This document shows, piece by piece, positions 35,346 through 43,383 of a stretch of 64,000 bases of DNA (positions are counted from its first letter, which is position 1; each line of letters begins with the position of its first letter). The translations under genes and the position numbers were made by a program. The stretch is taken from contig NZ_QZMN01000001.1 in assembly GCF_003702705.1 (NCBI RefSeq), positions 345,356 through 409,355 on the forward strand, written 5' to 3'. Origin of the DNA: Ornithinimicrobium cerasi. GTDB lineage: Bacteria > Actinomycetota > Actinomycetes > Actinomycetales > Dermatophilaceae. The notes under the pieces were generated by a model. It searched no databases. It was not told where the DNA came from and saw only the letters and a program-made list of their open reading frames with translations.

Positions 35346-37475
35346 TCAGCCGTGCTGGAGCTCCGGCTGCGGCGTGGCCTGGAGGACGACGACGGCGCGA
35401 CCGGGCATCTCGTGGGTGGATCCCGTCTCCCACGGGATCGAGTCGTCGATGTCGTCACCGCTGGTGTCGACCACGACCCGCCAGGTGGTCGTGTCGATGC
35501 CGTCCGGCACGGTGAACGGCACCGGCTCGTGGTGGCCGTTGAAGAGCAGGAGGAAGTGGTCGTCCATGACGGCTCGGCCGCGCTGGTCCTTCTCGGTGAT
35601 CGCCTCCCCGTTGAGGAAGACCATCACGGCCTGCTCGTTCTGGTGCCAGCCCTGGGGCGGCATCTCCGAGGCGTCGGGGGCGTACCAGACGATGTCACCC
35701 AGGTCGCTCTGCCCGCCGTGGTCGGCGTCCCCGGCGAAGAAGCGGCGCCGGCGGAAGACACGGTGCTCGCGGCGGAGCCGGATGAGCTGGCTCGTGAAGT
35801 CGAGCAGGTCGTGCTCCTCGGGGTCGAGCTCCCAGTCCATCCAGGCCAGCTCGTTGTCCTGGCAGTAGACGTTGTTGTTGCCCAGCTGGGTGCGTCCCAT
35901 CTCGTCGCCGTGGGCGAGCATGGGGACGCCCTGGCTGAGGAGCAGCGTGGCGAGGAAGTTCTTCTGCTGGCGCAGCCGGAGGGCGCTGACGCCGGGGTCG
36001 TCGGTGGGGCCCTCGACGCCGCAGTTCCAGGAGCGGTTGTGGGCCTCGCCGTCGTTGCCGCCCTCGCCGTTGGCCGCGTTGTGCTTCTCGTTGTAGGAGA
36101 CGAGGTCGCGCAGCGTGAAGCCGTCGTGGGCGGTGATGAAGTTGACCGAGGCGATCGGGCGGCGACCGCTGTGCTCGTAGAGGTCGGAGGAGCCGGTCAG
36201 CCGGCTGGCGAACTCGCCCATGGTGGCCGGCTTGCCGCGCCAGAAGTCGCGCACGGTGTCGCGGTACTTGCCGTTCCACTCGGTCCACAGCGGGGGGAAG
36301 TTGCCCACCTGGTAGCCGCCGTCGCCGAGGTCCCAGGGCTCGGCGATCAGCTTGACCTGTGAGATGACCGGGTCCTGCTGCACGAGGTCGAAGAACGCCG
36401 ACAGCTTGTCCACCTCGTGGAACTGCCGGGCCAGGGTGGCCGCGAGGTCGAACCGGAAGCCGTCGACGTGCATCTCGGTGACCCAGTAGCGCAGCGAGTC
36501 CATGATGAGCTGCAGGACGTGGGGGCTGCGCATGAGCAGGCTGTTGCCGGTGCCGGTGGTGTCGTAGTAGTGAGCCCGGTCCTCGTCGACGAGGCGGTAG
36601 TAGCTGGCGTTGTCGATGCCGCGGAAGGACAGCGTGGGCCCGAGGTGGTTGCCCTCTGCGGTGTGGTTGTAGACGACGTCGAGGATGACCTCGATGTCGG
36701 CCTCGTGGAGCGCCTTGACCATCGACTTGAACTCGGTGACCTGCTGCCCCCGGTGCCCGAAGGCGGAGTAGCCGTTGTGCGGGGCCAGGAAGCCGATGGT
36801 GTTGTAGCCCCAGTAGTTCGACAGTCCCTTCTCCTGCAGGTGGGGGTCGTTGACGAACTGGTGCACGGGCAGCAGCTCGACGGCGGTGACCCCGAGCCGG
36901 GTGAGGTGGTCGATGACGTCGGGGTGGGCGACGCCGGCGTAGGTGCCGCGGATCTCCGGCGGGACCCCGGGGTGGTTCATCGTCAGGCCGCGCACGTGCG
37001 TCTCGTAGATGACGGAGTCGGCGTAGGCGTGGCGCGGGGGGCGGTCGTGGCCCCAGTCGAAGAAGGGGTTCACGACGACCGAGAGCATCGTGTGCAGCGC
37101 CGAGTCGTCGGTGTTGAAGGAGTTCGGGTCGCCGAAGTCGTAGCCGAAGAGCCCCTGGTGGTTGCGGATCTGCCCGCTGATCGCCTTCGCGTAGGGGTCG
37201 AGCAGCAGCTTGTGCGGGTTGAAGCGGTGGCCCTCCTGGGGGGCGTGGGGTCCGTGCACGCGGTAGCCGTAGCGCTGACCGGGCTGGCAGTTGGGGATGT
37301 AGCCGTGCCAGACGTGCGCGTCTACCTCGGTGAGGGGGACGACGACCTCGTTGGCGCGCTCGCCGATGAGGCACAGGTCCACGGCGGTCGCGTTCTCGGA
37401 GAAGATCGCGAAGTTGACTCCGCGTCCGTCGTAGGTCGCTCCGAGGGGGTAGGCGCTTCCGGGCCAGACGTCCAT
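35346..37475 (-). CDS. glgX: Glycogen debranching enzyme (GH13, isoamylase type)
   Basis: A 709-residue enzyme that hydrolyses alpha-1,6 branches of limit-dextrin glycogen. The N-terminal CBM48-like domain carries YPLGATYDGRGVNFAIFSE. The GH13 core has DVVYNHTAEG, the nucleophile Asp343 in VDGFRFDLA, the acid Glu379 in LIAEPWD, and FITAHDGFTLRD. The NRSWNCGVEGPTDDP block is specific to this subfamily. The start is ATG 37475, preceded by AAAGGGA as ribosome-binding site. It is convergent with ppk2 and divergent from the YihY gene. Two energy-store enzymes side by side may be coincidence. Confidence 0.95.
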   Translation of the reverse strand: MDVWPGSAYPLGATYDGRGVNFAIFSENATAVDLCLIGERANEVVVPLTEVDAHVWHGYIPNCQPGQRYGYRVHGPHAPQEGHRFNPHKLLLDPYAKAISGQIRNHQGLFGYDFGDPNSFNTDDSALHTMLSVVVNPFFDWGHDRPPRHAYADSVIYETHVRGLTMNHPGVPPEIRGTYAGVAHPDVIDHLTRLGVTAVELLPVHQFVNDPHLQEKGLSNYWGYNTIGFLAPHNGYSAFGHRGQQVTEFKSMVKALHEADIEVILDVVYNHTAEGNHLGPTLSFRGIDNASYYRLVDEDRAHYYDTTGTGNSLLMRSPHVLQLIMDSLRYWVTEMHVDGFRFDLAATLARQFHEVDKLSAFFDLVQQDPVISQVKLIAEPWDLGDGGYQVGNFPPLWTEWNGKYRDTVRDFWRGKPATMGEFASRLTGSSDLYEHSGRRPIASVNFITAHDGFTLRDLVSYNEKHNAANGEGGNDGEAHNRSWNCGVEGPTDDPGVSALRLRQQKNFLATLLLSQGVPMLAHGDEMGRTQLGNNNVYCQDNELAWMDWELDPEEHDLLDFTSQLIRLRREHRVFRRRRFFAGDADHGGQSDLGDIVWYAPDASEMPPQGWHQNEQAVMVFLNGEAITEKDQRGRAVMDDHFLLLFNGHHEPVPFTVPDGIDTTTWRVVVDTSGDDIDDSIPWETGSTHEMPGRAVVVLQATPQPELQHG

Positions 37476-37551
37476 GGGTCCCTTTCAGGGGGTAGGGGTG
37501 ATGAGGCGTGGGGACCACGTCGTCGCCGGTCGGACAGTCTACGGTGATCGC

Positions 37552-38502
37552 GTGACCGAGCGCCCCACGACGCGGCAGCGGGTGCGCAGGTTGCTGGCCC
37601 CGGTGCCGGGGGCGGTGCCGGCCGCCCGGCTGGTGGCCGAGACGGCGCTGGTGGCCGGCCGCCACCGGGCCGGCGGGCTGGCCGCCGAGGCGGCCTACTT
37701 CGCCCTGCTCTGCCTCCCGCCGCTGCTGCTGGCGGTGGTGGCGGGCGCCGGCTTCGCGTCCGAGTGGTTCGGGCCCGACCTCCTGCTGCGGGTGAGCGAG
37801 GCCCTGGAGACGTGGTCCCGGCGCTTCCTGACACCGGAGACGGTCGATGAGCTCATCATGCCCACGTTCGCCGAGACGCTGGGTGCGGGACGGGTGGACG
37901 TCCTGTCGGTGGGGTTCCTCGTCTCGCTCTGGTCAGGGTCCCGGGCGCTGCGTGTCCTCCTCGACACGATCGCGATCATGTACGGCCAGGGTGGGGACCG
38001 CGGTCCGGTGCGGACGCGCCTGCTCAGCCTCACGGCATACCTGGTCAGCTTGGTGGTCATGGGGATCACGCTGCCGCTGGTGCTCGTGGGACCCGAGTAC
38101 GTGCGGCGGTGGCTGCCGGAACGTTTGGACCTGCTGGCGACCGGGTACTGGCCCGTGGTCGCGCTGCTGGGCATCGCGAGCCTCACCGCGCTCTTCCACG
38201 TCGCGACGCCGCAGCGCTCGCCGTACCTGCGCGACCTGCCCGGCGCCCTGCTGGCGGTCTTGCTGTGGGTGGGGTCCTCGGTCGCGATCCGGGAGTGGGC
38301 AGAGCGCGCCTCGGGTGGCACCTCCCTCTTCGGACCTCTCACCGCACCCATCGTTCTGCTCGTGTGGCTGTACTTCACGGCTCTGGCGGTGCTGGTCGGG
38401 GCGGCCCTCAACTCGGCGATCCGACGGCTGTGGCCGCCGCCGGAGTACCGAGGTCCCCGGGCGCGATTGCACGGGTGGTGGGAGGAGCGTCGGGCCGGTT
38501 GA
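37552..38502 (+). CDS. YihY/virulence factor BrkB family membrane protein
   Basis: A 316-residue polytopic protein with about six transmembrane helices. Family features are AAEAAYFALLCLPPLLLAVV in the first helix, VSLWSGSRALRVLLDTI and, near the end, LFGPLTAPIVLLVWLYFTAL. The start is GTG at 37552 followed by the basic cytoplasmic N-terminus TERPTTRQRVRRL. The family's role is unclear, although once called RNase BN by mistake. It is followed by the tRNA cluster after 90 bases. Confidence 0.87.
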   Translation: MTERPTTRQRVRRLLAPVPGAVPAARLVAETALVAGRHRAGGLAAEAAYFALLCLPPLLLAVVAGAGFASEWFGPDLLLRVSEALETWSRRFLTPETVDELIMPTFAETLGAGRVDVLSVGFLVSLWSGSRALRVLLDTIAIMYGQGGDRGPVRTRLLSLTAYLVSLVVMGITLPLVLVGPEYVRRWLPERLDLLATGYWPVVALLGIASLTALFHVATPQRSPYLRDLPGALLAVLLWVGSSVAIREWAERASGGTSLFGPLTAPIVLLVWLYFTALAVLVGAALNSAIRRLWPPPEYRGPRARLHGWWEERRAG

Positions 38503-38591
38503 GCGCCGTGACACGCGGGCCCGGCCGGATTTTGACTCCGCCGGTCGGTCGGCTAATGTTTCCTCTCGCGTCACCGACACGGTGAACGCAG

Positions 38592-38664
38592 GCGGACGTA
38601 GCTCAGTTGGTAGAGCGCAACCTTGCCAAGGTTGAGGTCGCCGGTTCGAGGCCGGTCGTCCGCT
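38592..38664 (+). tRNA. tRNA-Gly (GCC)
   Basis: A 73-nt cloverleaf. Acceptor GCGGACG pairs with CGTCCGC, with T as discriminator. The anticodon stem CAACC/GGTTG encloses loop TTGCCAA with anticodon GCC, and the T-loop GGTTCGA is intact. First of three tRNA genes in a row. CCA is not encoded. Confidence 0.97.
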
Positions 38665-38694
38665 CGGAGGCAGCACCACCGAGGTGCCTCACAT

Positions 38695-38765
38695 GGTGGC
38701 GTGGCCGAGAGGCGAGGCAACGGCCTGCAAAGCCGTCTACACGGGTTCAAATCCCGTCGCCACCT
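38695..38765 (+). tRNA. tRNA-Cys (GCA)
   Basis: A 71-nt cloverleaf. Acceptor GGTGGCG pairs with CGCCACC. The anticodon stem ACGGC/GCCGT encloses CTGCAAA with anticodon GCA, and the T-arm GGGTTCAAATCCC is intact. It lies 30 bases after tRNA-Gly. Confidence 0.97.
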
Positions 38766-38791
38766 CGCAGGACAGGTCACACCCCGACCAC

Positions 38792-38863
38792 GGGCGATTG
38801 GCGCAGTGGTAGCGCGCTTCCTTGACACGGAAGAGGTCACTGGTTCAAACCCAGTATCGCCCA
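38792..38863 (+). tRNA. tRNA-Val (GAC), integration site of the adjacent element
   Basis: A 72-nt cloverleaf. Acceptor GGGCGAT pairs with ATCGCCC. The anticodon stem CTTCC/GGAAG encloses TTGACAC with anticodon GAC. Its last 20 bases are repeated at 43023-43042 with one mismatch, which shows that an element integrated here and rebuilt the 3' end of the tRNA. The gene stays intact. Confidence 0.97.
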
Positions 38864-38864
38864 C
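38844..38864 (+). other. attL: tRNA-Val 3' end, left boundary of the integrated element
   Basis: TTCAAACCCAGTATCGCCCA plus a final C. It matches 43023-43043 at 20 of 21 positions (C versus T at the seventh). It covers the T-arm and acceptor strand, the classic target of tyrosine recombinases. Confidence 0.85.
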
Positions 38865-38870
38865 TACATA

Positions 38871-38912
38871 CGAAAGGCCCTGACCAGCGGAAACGCCGGT
38901 CAGGGCCTTTCG
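38871..38912 (+). terminator. Rho-independent terminator after the tRNA cluster
   Basis: A perfect 15-bp stem (38871-38885 with 38898-38912), continued by GCG-GAAA-CGC with a GNRA-type tetraloop, then TTT. It lies just inside the element, so the incoming element supplied a new terminator for the tRNA genes. The displaced one is at 43051. Confidence 0.93.
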
Positions 38913-39104
38913 TTTGGTGGTGTGTGGGGAATGCCCCGGCGTGGCCGCTCACGGAGTGGTCAAGCGGTGAACCGCCCCGGGTTCAGTGGAGAGTCGTGTG
39001 TGCTTCGGCGGCGGTTGCCGTCGAAGGGTAACGGTCCCAGCCGCTGAGCCCCCGATTCAGTGGGCTTCTTAAGTGACCGACCGGAAGCCATCCCGCGCGG
39101 TCAG

Positions 39105-39443
39105 TCACAGATCCATGAGCAGCGCAAGCGTCTCGCGGACTTCGCCGAGGACGACCGGGCCGACGTTTCCCGTGCGTTTGTGAATGCGTGTCGTGGCGAC
39201 GGAGCGCACATGCTGGCACTGCGCCGACGAGCGCGCCACCAGCCGATTTCCCTCGTCGGGATCGATGAGCACCTCGGTGCTGCTGTGACGCAGCGTCCGG
39301 GTCAGGGGAACGACCTGGACGACGTTCGGTTCCCCCCGCAAGACCCGATGGGCTGTCACCACGATGGCCGGGCGCCGAAGTCCCGCCTCGCTGCCCGAGG
39401 GCATGCCGAGATCGAGCTCGACGACATCACCCGGCGTCAGCAT
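39105..39443 (-). CDS. mazF: MazF/PemK-type mRNA interferase toxin
   Basis: About 112 residues, SH3-like MazF fold. It opens LTPGDVVELDLG, then RRPAIVVTAHRV, NVVQVVPLTRTLR, EVLIDPDEGNRL, and SSAQCQHVRSVATTRI, ending with the helix VLGEVRETLALLMDL. The arginine after LRRPAIV and the SAQC/VRSV region are MazF active-site positions. These toxins cleave mRNA at short motifs. The start ATG 39443 overlaps the antitoxin stop by 17 bases, the normal antitoxin-first coupling. Confidence 0.85.
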   Translation of the reverse strand: MLTPGDVVELDLGMPSGSEAGLRRPAIVVTAHRVLRGEPNVVQVVPLTRTLRHSSTEVLIDPDEGNRLVARSSAQCQHVRSVATTRIHKRTGNVGPVVLGEVRETLALLMDL

Positions 39444-39624
39444 CCAGCCACGCACTCTCTTCGGCCGTGAGGCCAGCCGCAAGGTCGCGCCCCATGGCGT
39501 CCTGGCGGAGCACTCGGATCGCGTTGCTCACGGTCTCGTCGATCGTCTCGTGGCGCTCGGCCGCGAGCCGGGTCACCTGTGCGTGCGTGTCCCGACTGAT
39601 ACGGATCGTCGTCGTCTCACCCAT
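39427..39624 (-). CDS. Ribbon-helix-helix antitoxin partner of MazF
   Basis: A 65-residue protein: RHH strand TTTIRISRDTHAQVTRLA, helix ERHETIDETVSNAIRVL, then an acidic tail LTAEESAWLDADAG that would wrap the toxin. RHH-type MazE antitoxins of Actinobacteria have this layout. The ATG at 39624 lies 17 bases downstream of a perfect 22-bp palindrome. It is the first gene of the operon. Confidence 0.85.
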   Translation of the reverse strand: MGETTTIRISRDTHAQVTRLAAERHETIDETVSNAIRVLRQDAMGRDLAAGLTAEESAWLDADAG

Positions 39625-39641
39625 GAGATCAGCGTAGTCCG

Positions 39642-39663
39642 GTGTAGACGGATCCGTCTACAC
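39642..39663. promoter_or_regulatory. Perfect 22-bp palindrome: autorepressor operator of the MazEF operon
   Basis: The half-site GTGTAGACGGA pairs with TCCGTCTACAC without a mismatch. It lies immediately upstream of the antitoxin ATG (39624), where the promoter must be. RHH antitoxins bind such sites as dimers of dimers, with toxin as co-repressor. Confidence 0.75.
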
Positions 39664-39707
39664 ACATTTGGCAGGCAAGCGGAGGTCTCGGCTGGCGCAG
39701 GGGTGGG

Positions 39708-40475
39708 TCACGGGGTCGCCCGGTGGAACGACTGGAGGCCGGCGACGGCTCTGGCTGCCCGGCGCCGGACCGTCCGTGCCGATGCTGCGTGGTCCTCGGC
39801 GACCAGCTCGGCCACCGACGGGGTCATCAGGCCGCCCCGGCCCCGTCGCGCCGGTACGTTGAGCCGCGCCGCCTCCCGGGCCACGTCCAGGAGCAGGGCT
39901 CGGTCCTCGCGGGTCAGGGCGCCGAGCGGGTAGCGTCCTCGAGAAGCTCGGCCAGCTCGCGCTCGGGGTCCGGCACGGTCTCGAGGTCGAGCACCTCCGG
40001 GACCGTCCCCATCGGGACCGCCGACGCCCAGACACGGTCACGACGCACGGCCGCCTCACCGACACCGAGGTCGGCCATCACCTCCCGTCGTGTCCGGGCC
40101 AGAAGCGTGGCTGCGACCCTCCTGGACGGGTCGCCACGGTAGGACCGAACCGTCAACCACAGCTGTCCGGCGACTAGAGCGTCGACATCGCGGGAGGTCC
40201 GCCAGCTGCCGTGCCAGGTTCACCGCTCCAGGCACCAGGAGCCACGTGATCACCGAGACCGCCACCACGTCGTGCTCGGCCGTCCGTGCCAGGGCCGCCA
40301 GCACCTCATCGCGCCCTTCAGGTGCCGTCTGAGCCAGCCAGCCCGGCAGGTCGAGCAGGTCGGCGACCACCAAGAGGCCCGGTTCCGTCCGGCCCCAGTC
40401 ATGCCAGCGGTCCCGCGCCCACCGCATGGGCGGTCGTTCGTGGGTGTCCACCCCAAGACAGATCGCTACGCTCAT
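39708..40475 (-). pseudogene. Frameshifted conserved gene of unknown function (two compensating indels)
   Basis: Three consecutive frames together read as one protein of about 255 residues from ATG 40475. The first part (MSVAICLGVDTHERP to RQLADL) ends near 40195. The second (VDALVAGQLWLTVRSYRGD to ELLEDAT) continues to about 39935. The third (YPLGALTREDRALLLDVARE to a stop at 39708) ends in an HTH-like helix pair. The total is 768 bases, a multiple of three, as expected from one insertion and one deletion. Proteins of this layout recur in actinobacterial integrative elements, but I cannot name a function. Sequencing error is an alternative. Confidence 0.55.
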
Positions 40476-40902
40476 CGTCGTCTCCTTCCACACCGCGTCG
40501 ATGTGGCCCAGACGATGACGTGAGTGCGCTCCCGGATTCGCCCCTCCCAAGCGCCCCCAGCAGCGTCCCCCCCGCAGCTCGGCTGGCCAGCCTCCTTCGG
40601 TCCAGTGGCCGACGTTTCTGCAGGTCACAGCGCGCCCCCAGCGCTCCCGGGAGCGCCCCCCCTGGGTGTGGGCGAACTTTCCGACCCGGCCGCCTCCGTC
40701 AGTATCACCGCAGGTCAGAGCCACGCCCCCAAGAAAGTCGGGCACGTCCCTGAGAAAGTTGGTAGCGGAGGGGTGGTGCTGGGCGACATCGAGGCCCCGC
40801 GATGGCTGCTCAGACCAGAGGTCGGCGGCACTGGGCCCTCTTCGACCAGCCCCGTACGTAGCGTTTATGTTACGGTTAGTGGGTGATCAGGAAGGGGAGG
40901 GT
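40476..40902. promoter_or_regulatory. Noncoding stretch with the likely promoter/operator of the HigA-like gene
   Basis: No convincing gene in these 427 bases. A 16-bp perfect palindrome GCGCTCCCGGGAGCGC lies at 40641-40656. Close to the HigA start an AT-rich site, CGTAGC (40857-40862) and GTTACG (40869-40874), forms an inverted repeat with one mismatch around GTTTAT, and includes a TATGTT -10-like box. That is a plausible operator for the XRE antitoxin. Confidence 0.5.
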
Positions 40903-41316
40903 ATGAGCAAGCACACCGCGTTCTGGGACGACCTGAGCCGCGACCTGCAGGACCCGGAGTTCCTCCGCGAGTACGTCGTGGAGTCCATGCGGATCTCGAC
41001 CATCGACTCGGTCGTCAACGCCATCAACGACGCGCGCGAGGCTGCCGGAATGTCCAAGGCGGAGCTGGCGCGGGCCATCCGAAAGGAGCCAGCGACCATC
41101 CGTCGTCTGCTGTCCTCCGAAAGCGCCAACCCGACCCTGGGCACGTTGGCCGAGGTGGCGGCTTCCCTCGGGTTGCGCATCACCGTCGAGCCGATTCCCC
41201 AGGCCGAGCGCGGCCAGATCACCCAGGCCTTGCTCGAGGGCCGGACAGCTGACCCGATAAAGCTTGCCGAGCACCTCAACAAGTTGCGTAGCCCCAGAAC
41301 GAGGATTCCCGCCTGA
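40903..41316 (+). CDS. XRE-family antitoxin, HigA-like
   Basis: A 137-residue protein with a HTH at about 55-100: AREAAGMSKAELARAIRKEP, then RRLLSSESANPTLGTLAEVA and ASLGLRITVEPI. The LGLRITVEP ending is usual for HigA antitoxins that partner HigB/RelE toxins. GAAGGGGAGG gives a good ribosome-binding site 6 bases before the ATG at 40903. The partner toxin lies 5 bases away but on the opposite strand, tail to tail. That arrangement is unusual, as the two are normally in one operon. Confidence 0.8.
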   Translation: MSKHTAFWDDLSRDLQDPEFLREYVVESMRISTIDSVVNAINDAREAAGMSKAELARAIRKEPATIRRLLSSESANPTLGTLAEVAASLGLRITVEPIPQAERGQITQALLEGRTADPIKLAEHLNKLRSPRTRIPA

Positions 41317-41321
41317 CGCCG

Positions 41322-41750
41322 TCAGACCACGGACCGCGGGTTCCGCTTGCGGTACTCCACGCCCAGCCTGCGGACCGCGGCGTAGTCGGCATCCGACAAC
41401 GTCGTCCGGAACGGCTTGTCCCGCCCGTCGACGACGACCAGTAGCGGCTTGTCCTCGTCCTTGGCCTCGTAGTCGAGGAGGCAGAAGAGCCGGTAGTGGT
41501 GACGTCCCGGCCCGTCTATCCGCACCTCGAACCAGCCGCTCATGTCACCCTTCATCGCCTCCCAGTACCCGCCGCCGGCGAAGCGCTTCGGTGGAGCGCT
41601 CGCGACGGCCACCAGTGCGGCGCGCATCTTGGCGCGGACGCCGGCCGGGTAGGAGTCGAGCGCTTCGCGGCGGGACCACGCCGATCGGGACTCATCACGG
41701 CGTCGTCCTGCCGTGCAGCTCGGACAACCGCCGCGTGATCTCGGCGTCAC
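41322..41750 (-). CDS. RelE/HigB-superfamily toxin (convergent to HigA-like gene)
   Basis: The segment from ALDSYPAGVRAKMRAALVA to the end is a RelE-fold toxin: YWEAMKGDMSGWFEVRIDG, HHYRLFCLLDYEA, then PLLVVVDGRDKPFRTTLSD and ADYAAVRRLGVEYRKRNPR. This class degrades translated mRNA at the ribosome. The start is uncertain: GTG 41750 would overlap the last 56 bases of the integrase gene, and no better in-frame start is visible until within the domain. The 5' end may have been joined to the integrase tail by recombination. Confidence 0.7.
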   Translation of the reverse strand: MTPRSRGGCPSCTAGRRRDESRSAWSRREALDSYPAGVRAKMRAALVAVASAPPKRFAGGGYWEAMKGDMSGWFEVRIDGPGRHHYRLFCLLDYEAKDEDKPLLVVVDGRDKPFRTTLSDADYAAVRRLGVEYRKRNPRSVV

Positions 41751-42854
41751 GGTCGGCGGCGGCGTGCTGGTAGCGCATCGCCGCGCCGGGCGTCGAGTGG
41801 CCGAGCCGGCTCATGAGCTCGGCGAGGGTTGCGCCGGTCTGGGCAGCGAGGACGGCGCCGGTATGGCGCAGGTCGTGCCAGCGCAGGTCCGGTCGGCCGG
41901 CGGCCTTCCTCGCTGGGTAGTAGACCTTGTAGAGCGTCGACGGCGCCATGTGCCGGTCGCTGTCGGCCGCGGCGGGGAAGAGCAGCGCATCCTTGCCGGT
42001 CGCGGTGTGCTGAGACAGATGGGTCTTGACCGTGGCGAGCAGATGCGGCGGGATCGCGACGTCGCGCACGCCCGCGTCGCTCTTGGGTGGGCCGATGATG
42101 AACTCGCCGCCGACGCGCACCACGCCACGACGGACCTTGACACGGCCGGTCCGCAGGTCGACGTCACCGCGGCGTAGCTCGGCCAGCTCTCCGAAGCGGA
42201 GCGCACACCATGCGGCGAGCAGAGCCATCAGACGGTAGCGGTCGGGCAGCTCCGTGACGATCGTCTGGAGCTCGGTCAGGGTCGCCGGCTCCACGTGGTG
42301 GGCCCGCCTGGCGTTCCCGGCGCCGCGGATGTGCGCCGGGTTGTACGGGATGAGGGGAGTGGGCCGCACGGACGCGGCTCCGGCGAGGATCGTGCGCAGC
42401 AGGCTGTACGCCTGCGCCCTGACGGTGTCCCGGCCCGGGGCCACCTGGTCGTACACGCGTTGACGTCCTCGTGCGAGATCCGGTCGATGCGCTCCTCGCC
42501 GAACGTCGGGTAGATGAACCGCTCCAGCAGCATCCGATACTGCTGGCCGGTCGTCGGGCGCAGCTCGCGCCCCCGCGTCCGGCGGGTCTCCAGCCACAGC
42601 TCGGCGTACGCGCGGAACGTCGGGGACTCCCGTCGCCGTGCCCCTTGAGCAGCGGCCTGGGGCGCCCAGACCTCCATCCCGATCTCGGCTCGGCGCGCGG
42701 ACAGCCAGGCGATGGCGTCGTCCTTCGCGTCGAACGTCATCGGCGCCCGGTAGAGACGACCGTCGGGGCCGGTGTAGGCAGCCCGGTAGCGCCCCGACTT
42801 GAGCCGCTCCACACGCCCGAACCCACGTCTGGACTGATGGTCCCTGCGAGTCAA
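41695..42854 (-). pseudogene. int: Tyrosine-type phage/ICE integrase, frameshifted
   Basis: A TTG start at 42854 with a strong GGGAGGA site 8 bases upstream opens an N-terminal arm-binding/SAM-like region (YRAAYTGPDGRLYRAPMTF to ERIDRISHEDVNA). Near 42455 the reading moves one base: the core continues as VYDQVAPGRDTVRAQAYSLL in another frame. The catalytic residues are present: Arg in WCALRFGELAEL, His-x-x-Arg in WHDLRHTG, and LGHSTPGAAMRYQHA with His and nucleophile Tyr. Total length is about 387 codons, with one base missing. The gene lies next to the right att repeat, reading inwards. Confidence 0.85.
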
Positions 42855-42864
42855 CTTGTGTCCT

Positions 42865-42899
42865 CCCAGTATCGCCTTTCGAGGAACATACGAGGAACA
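42865..42899. repeat. Partial att core and direct repeats upstream of the integrase start
   Basis: CCCAGTATCGCC (42865-42876) repeats 12 bases of the tRNA-Val att core. Directly after it CGAGGAACA occurs twice (42880-42888 and 42891-42899) with a two-base spacer. They could be integrase arm-type sites or an att remnant of an earlier insertion. Confidence 0.45.
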
Positions 42900-43022
42900 A
42901 CGGCGTCAAAACCCGTCAAGACGTGTCCAACTTTGTCCCTTGTCGATATGCCCTCTGACCTGCGAGTTTACCAGCAAAGTGGACGCCGGGAAGGGGTCTG
43001 TGGTGGCCCCCTCTCACAAAAT

Positions 43023-43043
43023 TTCAAATCCAGTATCGCCCAC
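43023..43043 (+). other. attR: right boundary of the integrated element
   Basis: TTCAAATCCAGTATCGCCCA plus C; 20 of 21 bases equal to the tRNA-Val end at 38844-38864. It is the displaced original 3' end of the tRNA, followed by the tRNA's former terminator. Confidence 0.85.
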
Positions 43044-43050
43044 CATCTTT

Positions 43051-43091
43051 GAAGGGCCTCTGAGCAGCGGAGACGCCCTCGGGGGCCTTTC
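43051..43091 (+). terminator. Displaced original terminator of the tRNA-Val operon
   Basis: GAAGGGCCTCTGAG pairs, with two wobble pairs, with CTCGGGGGCCTTTC (43078-43091). Tail TTG. It has the same design as the active terminator at 38871 (AGCGGAGACGCC versus AGCGGAAACGCC in the loop). Confidence 0.7.
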
Positions 43092-43383
43092 TTGACCTGG
43101 TCAGTGCCACATTCGTGCCAGAAGGGTCGGGCCGAGAGCCCGCCGAGGGCTCAGCGGGGTGACGGCGCAGGGCGGCCCACGGGTAGGTGGCGAGACCTGA
43201 CCCGTGGGCCTCGACCAGCAGCAGCGCTGCCAGCCGTGAATCCGATCCTAGACCTGCCGGCTCTCTCCCACCTCGGTCGCGCGCGACGGCCGAGCGACCA
43301 CGACCGTCGGGCCGTCCCTACCATGACGGGATGAGCAGCACCGTGGAGATCCCCGCCGCCGACACTCGCAGGCCCGGCGGGGT

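Larger units (their letters stand above)
38844..43043. mobile_element. 4.2-kb integrated element in tRNA-Val with two toxin-antitoxin modules and a broken integrase
   Basis: The element is bounded by the 21-bp direct repeat of the tRNA 3' end. From left to right it holds a terminator, MazF and its RHH antitoxin (minus strand), a doubly frameshifted gene, an XRE antitoxin (plus), a RelE/HigB-like toxin (minus), and a tyrosine integrase (minus) that starts about 170 bases inside the right repeat. It has no visible replication, transfer or phage structural genes. The integrase has a one-base frameshift, so the element is probably stuck, held by its addiction modules. The native octamer GTATGCCG is absent from it, in keeping with foreign origin. 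Confidence 0.85.

Noticed and set aside
38571-38883. Several open frames over the Gly-Cys-Val tRNA cluster
   Set aside because: They translate tRNA sequence; the cloverleaves are complete.
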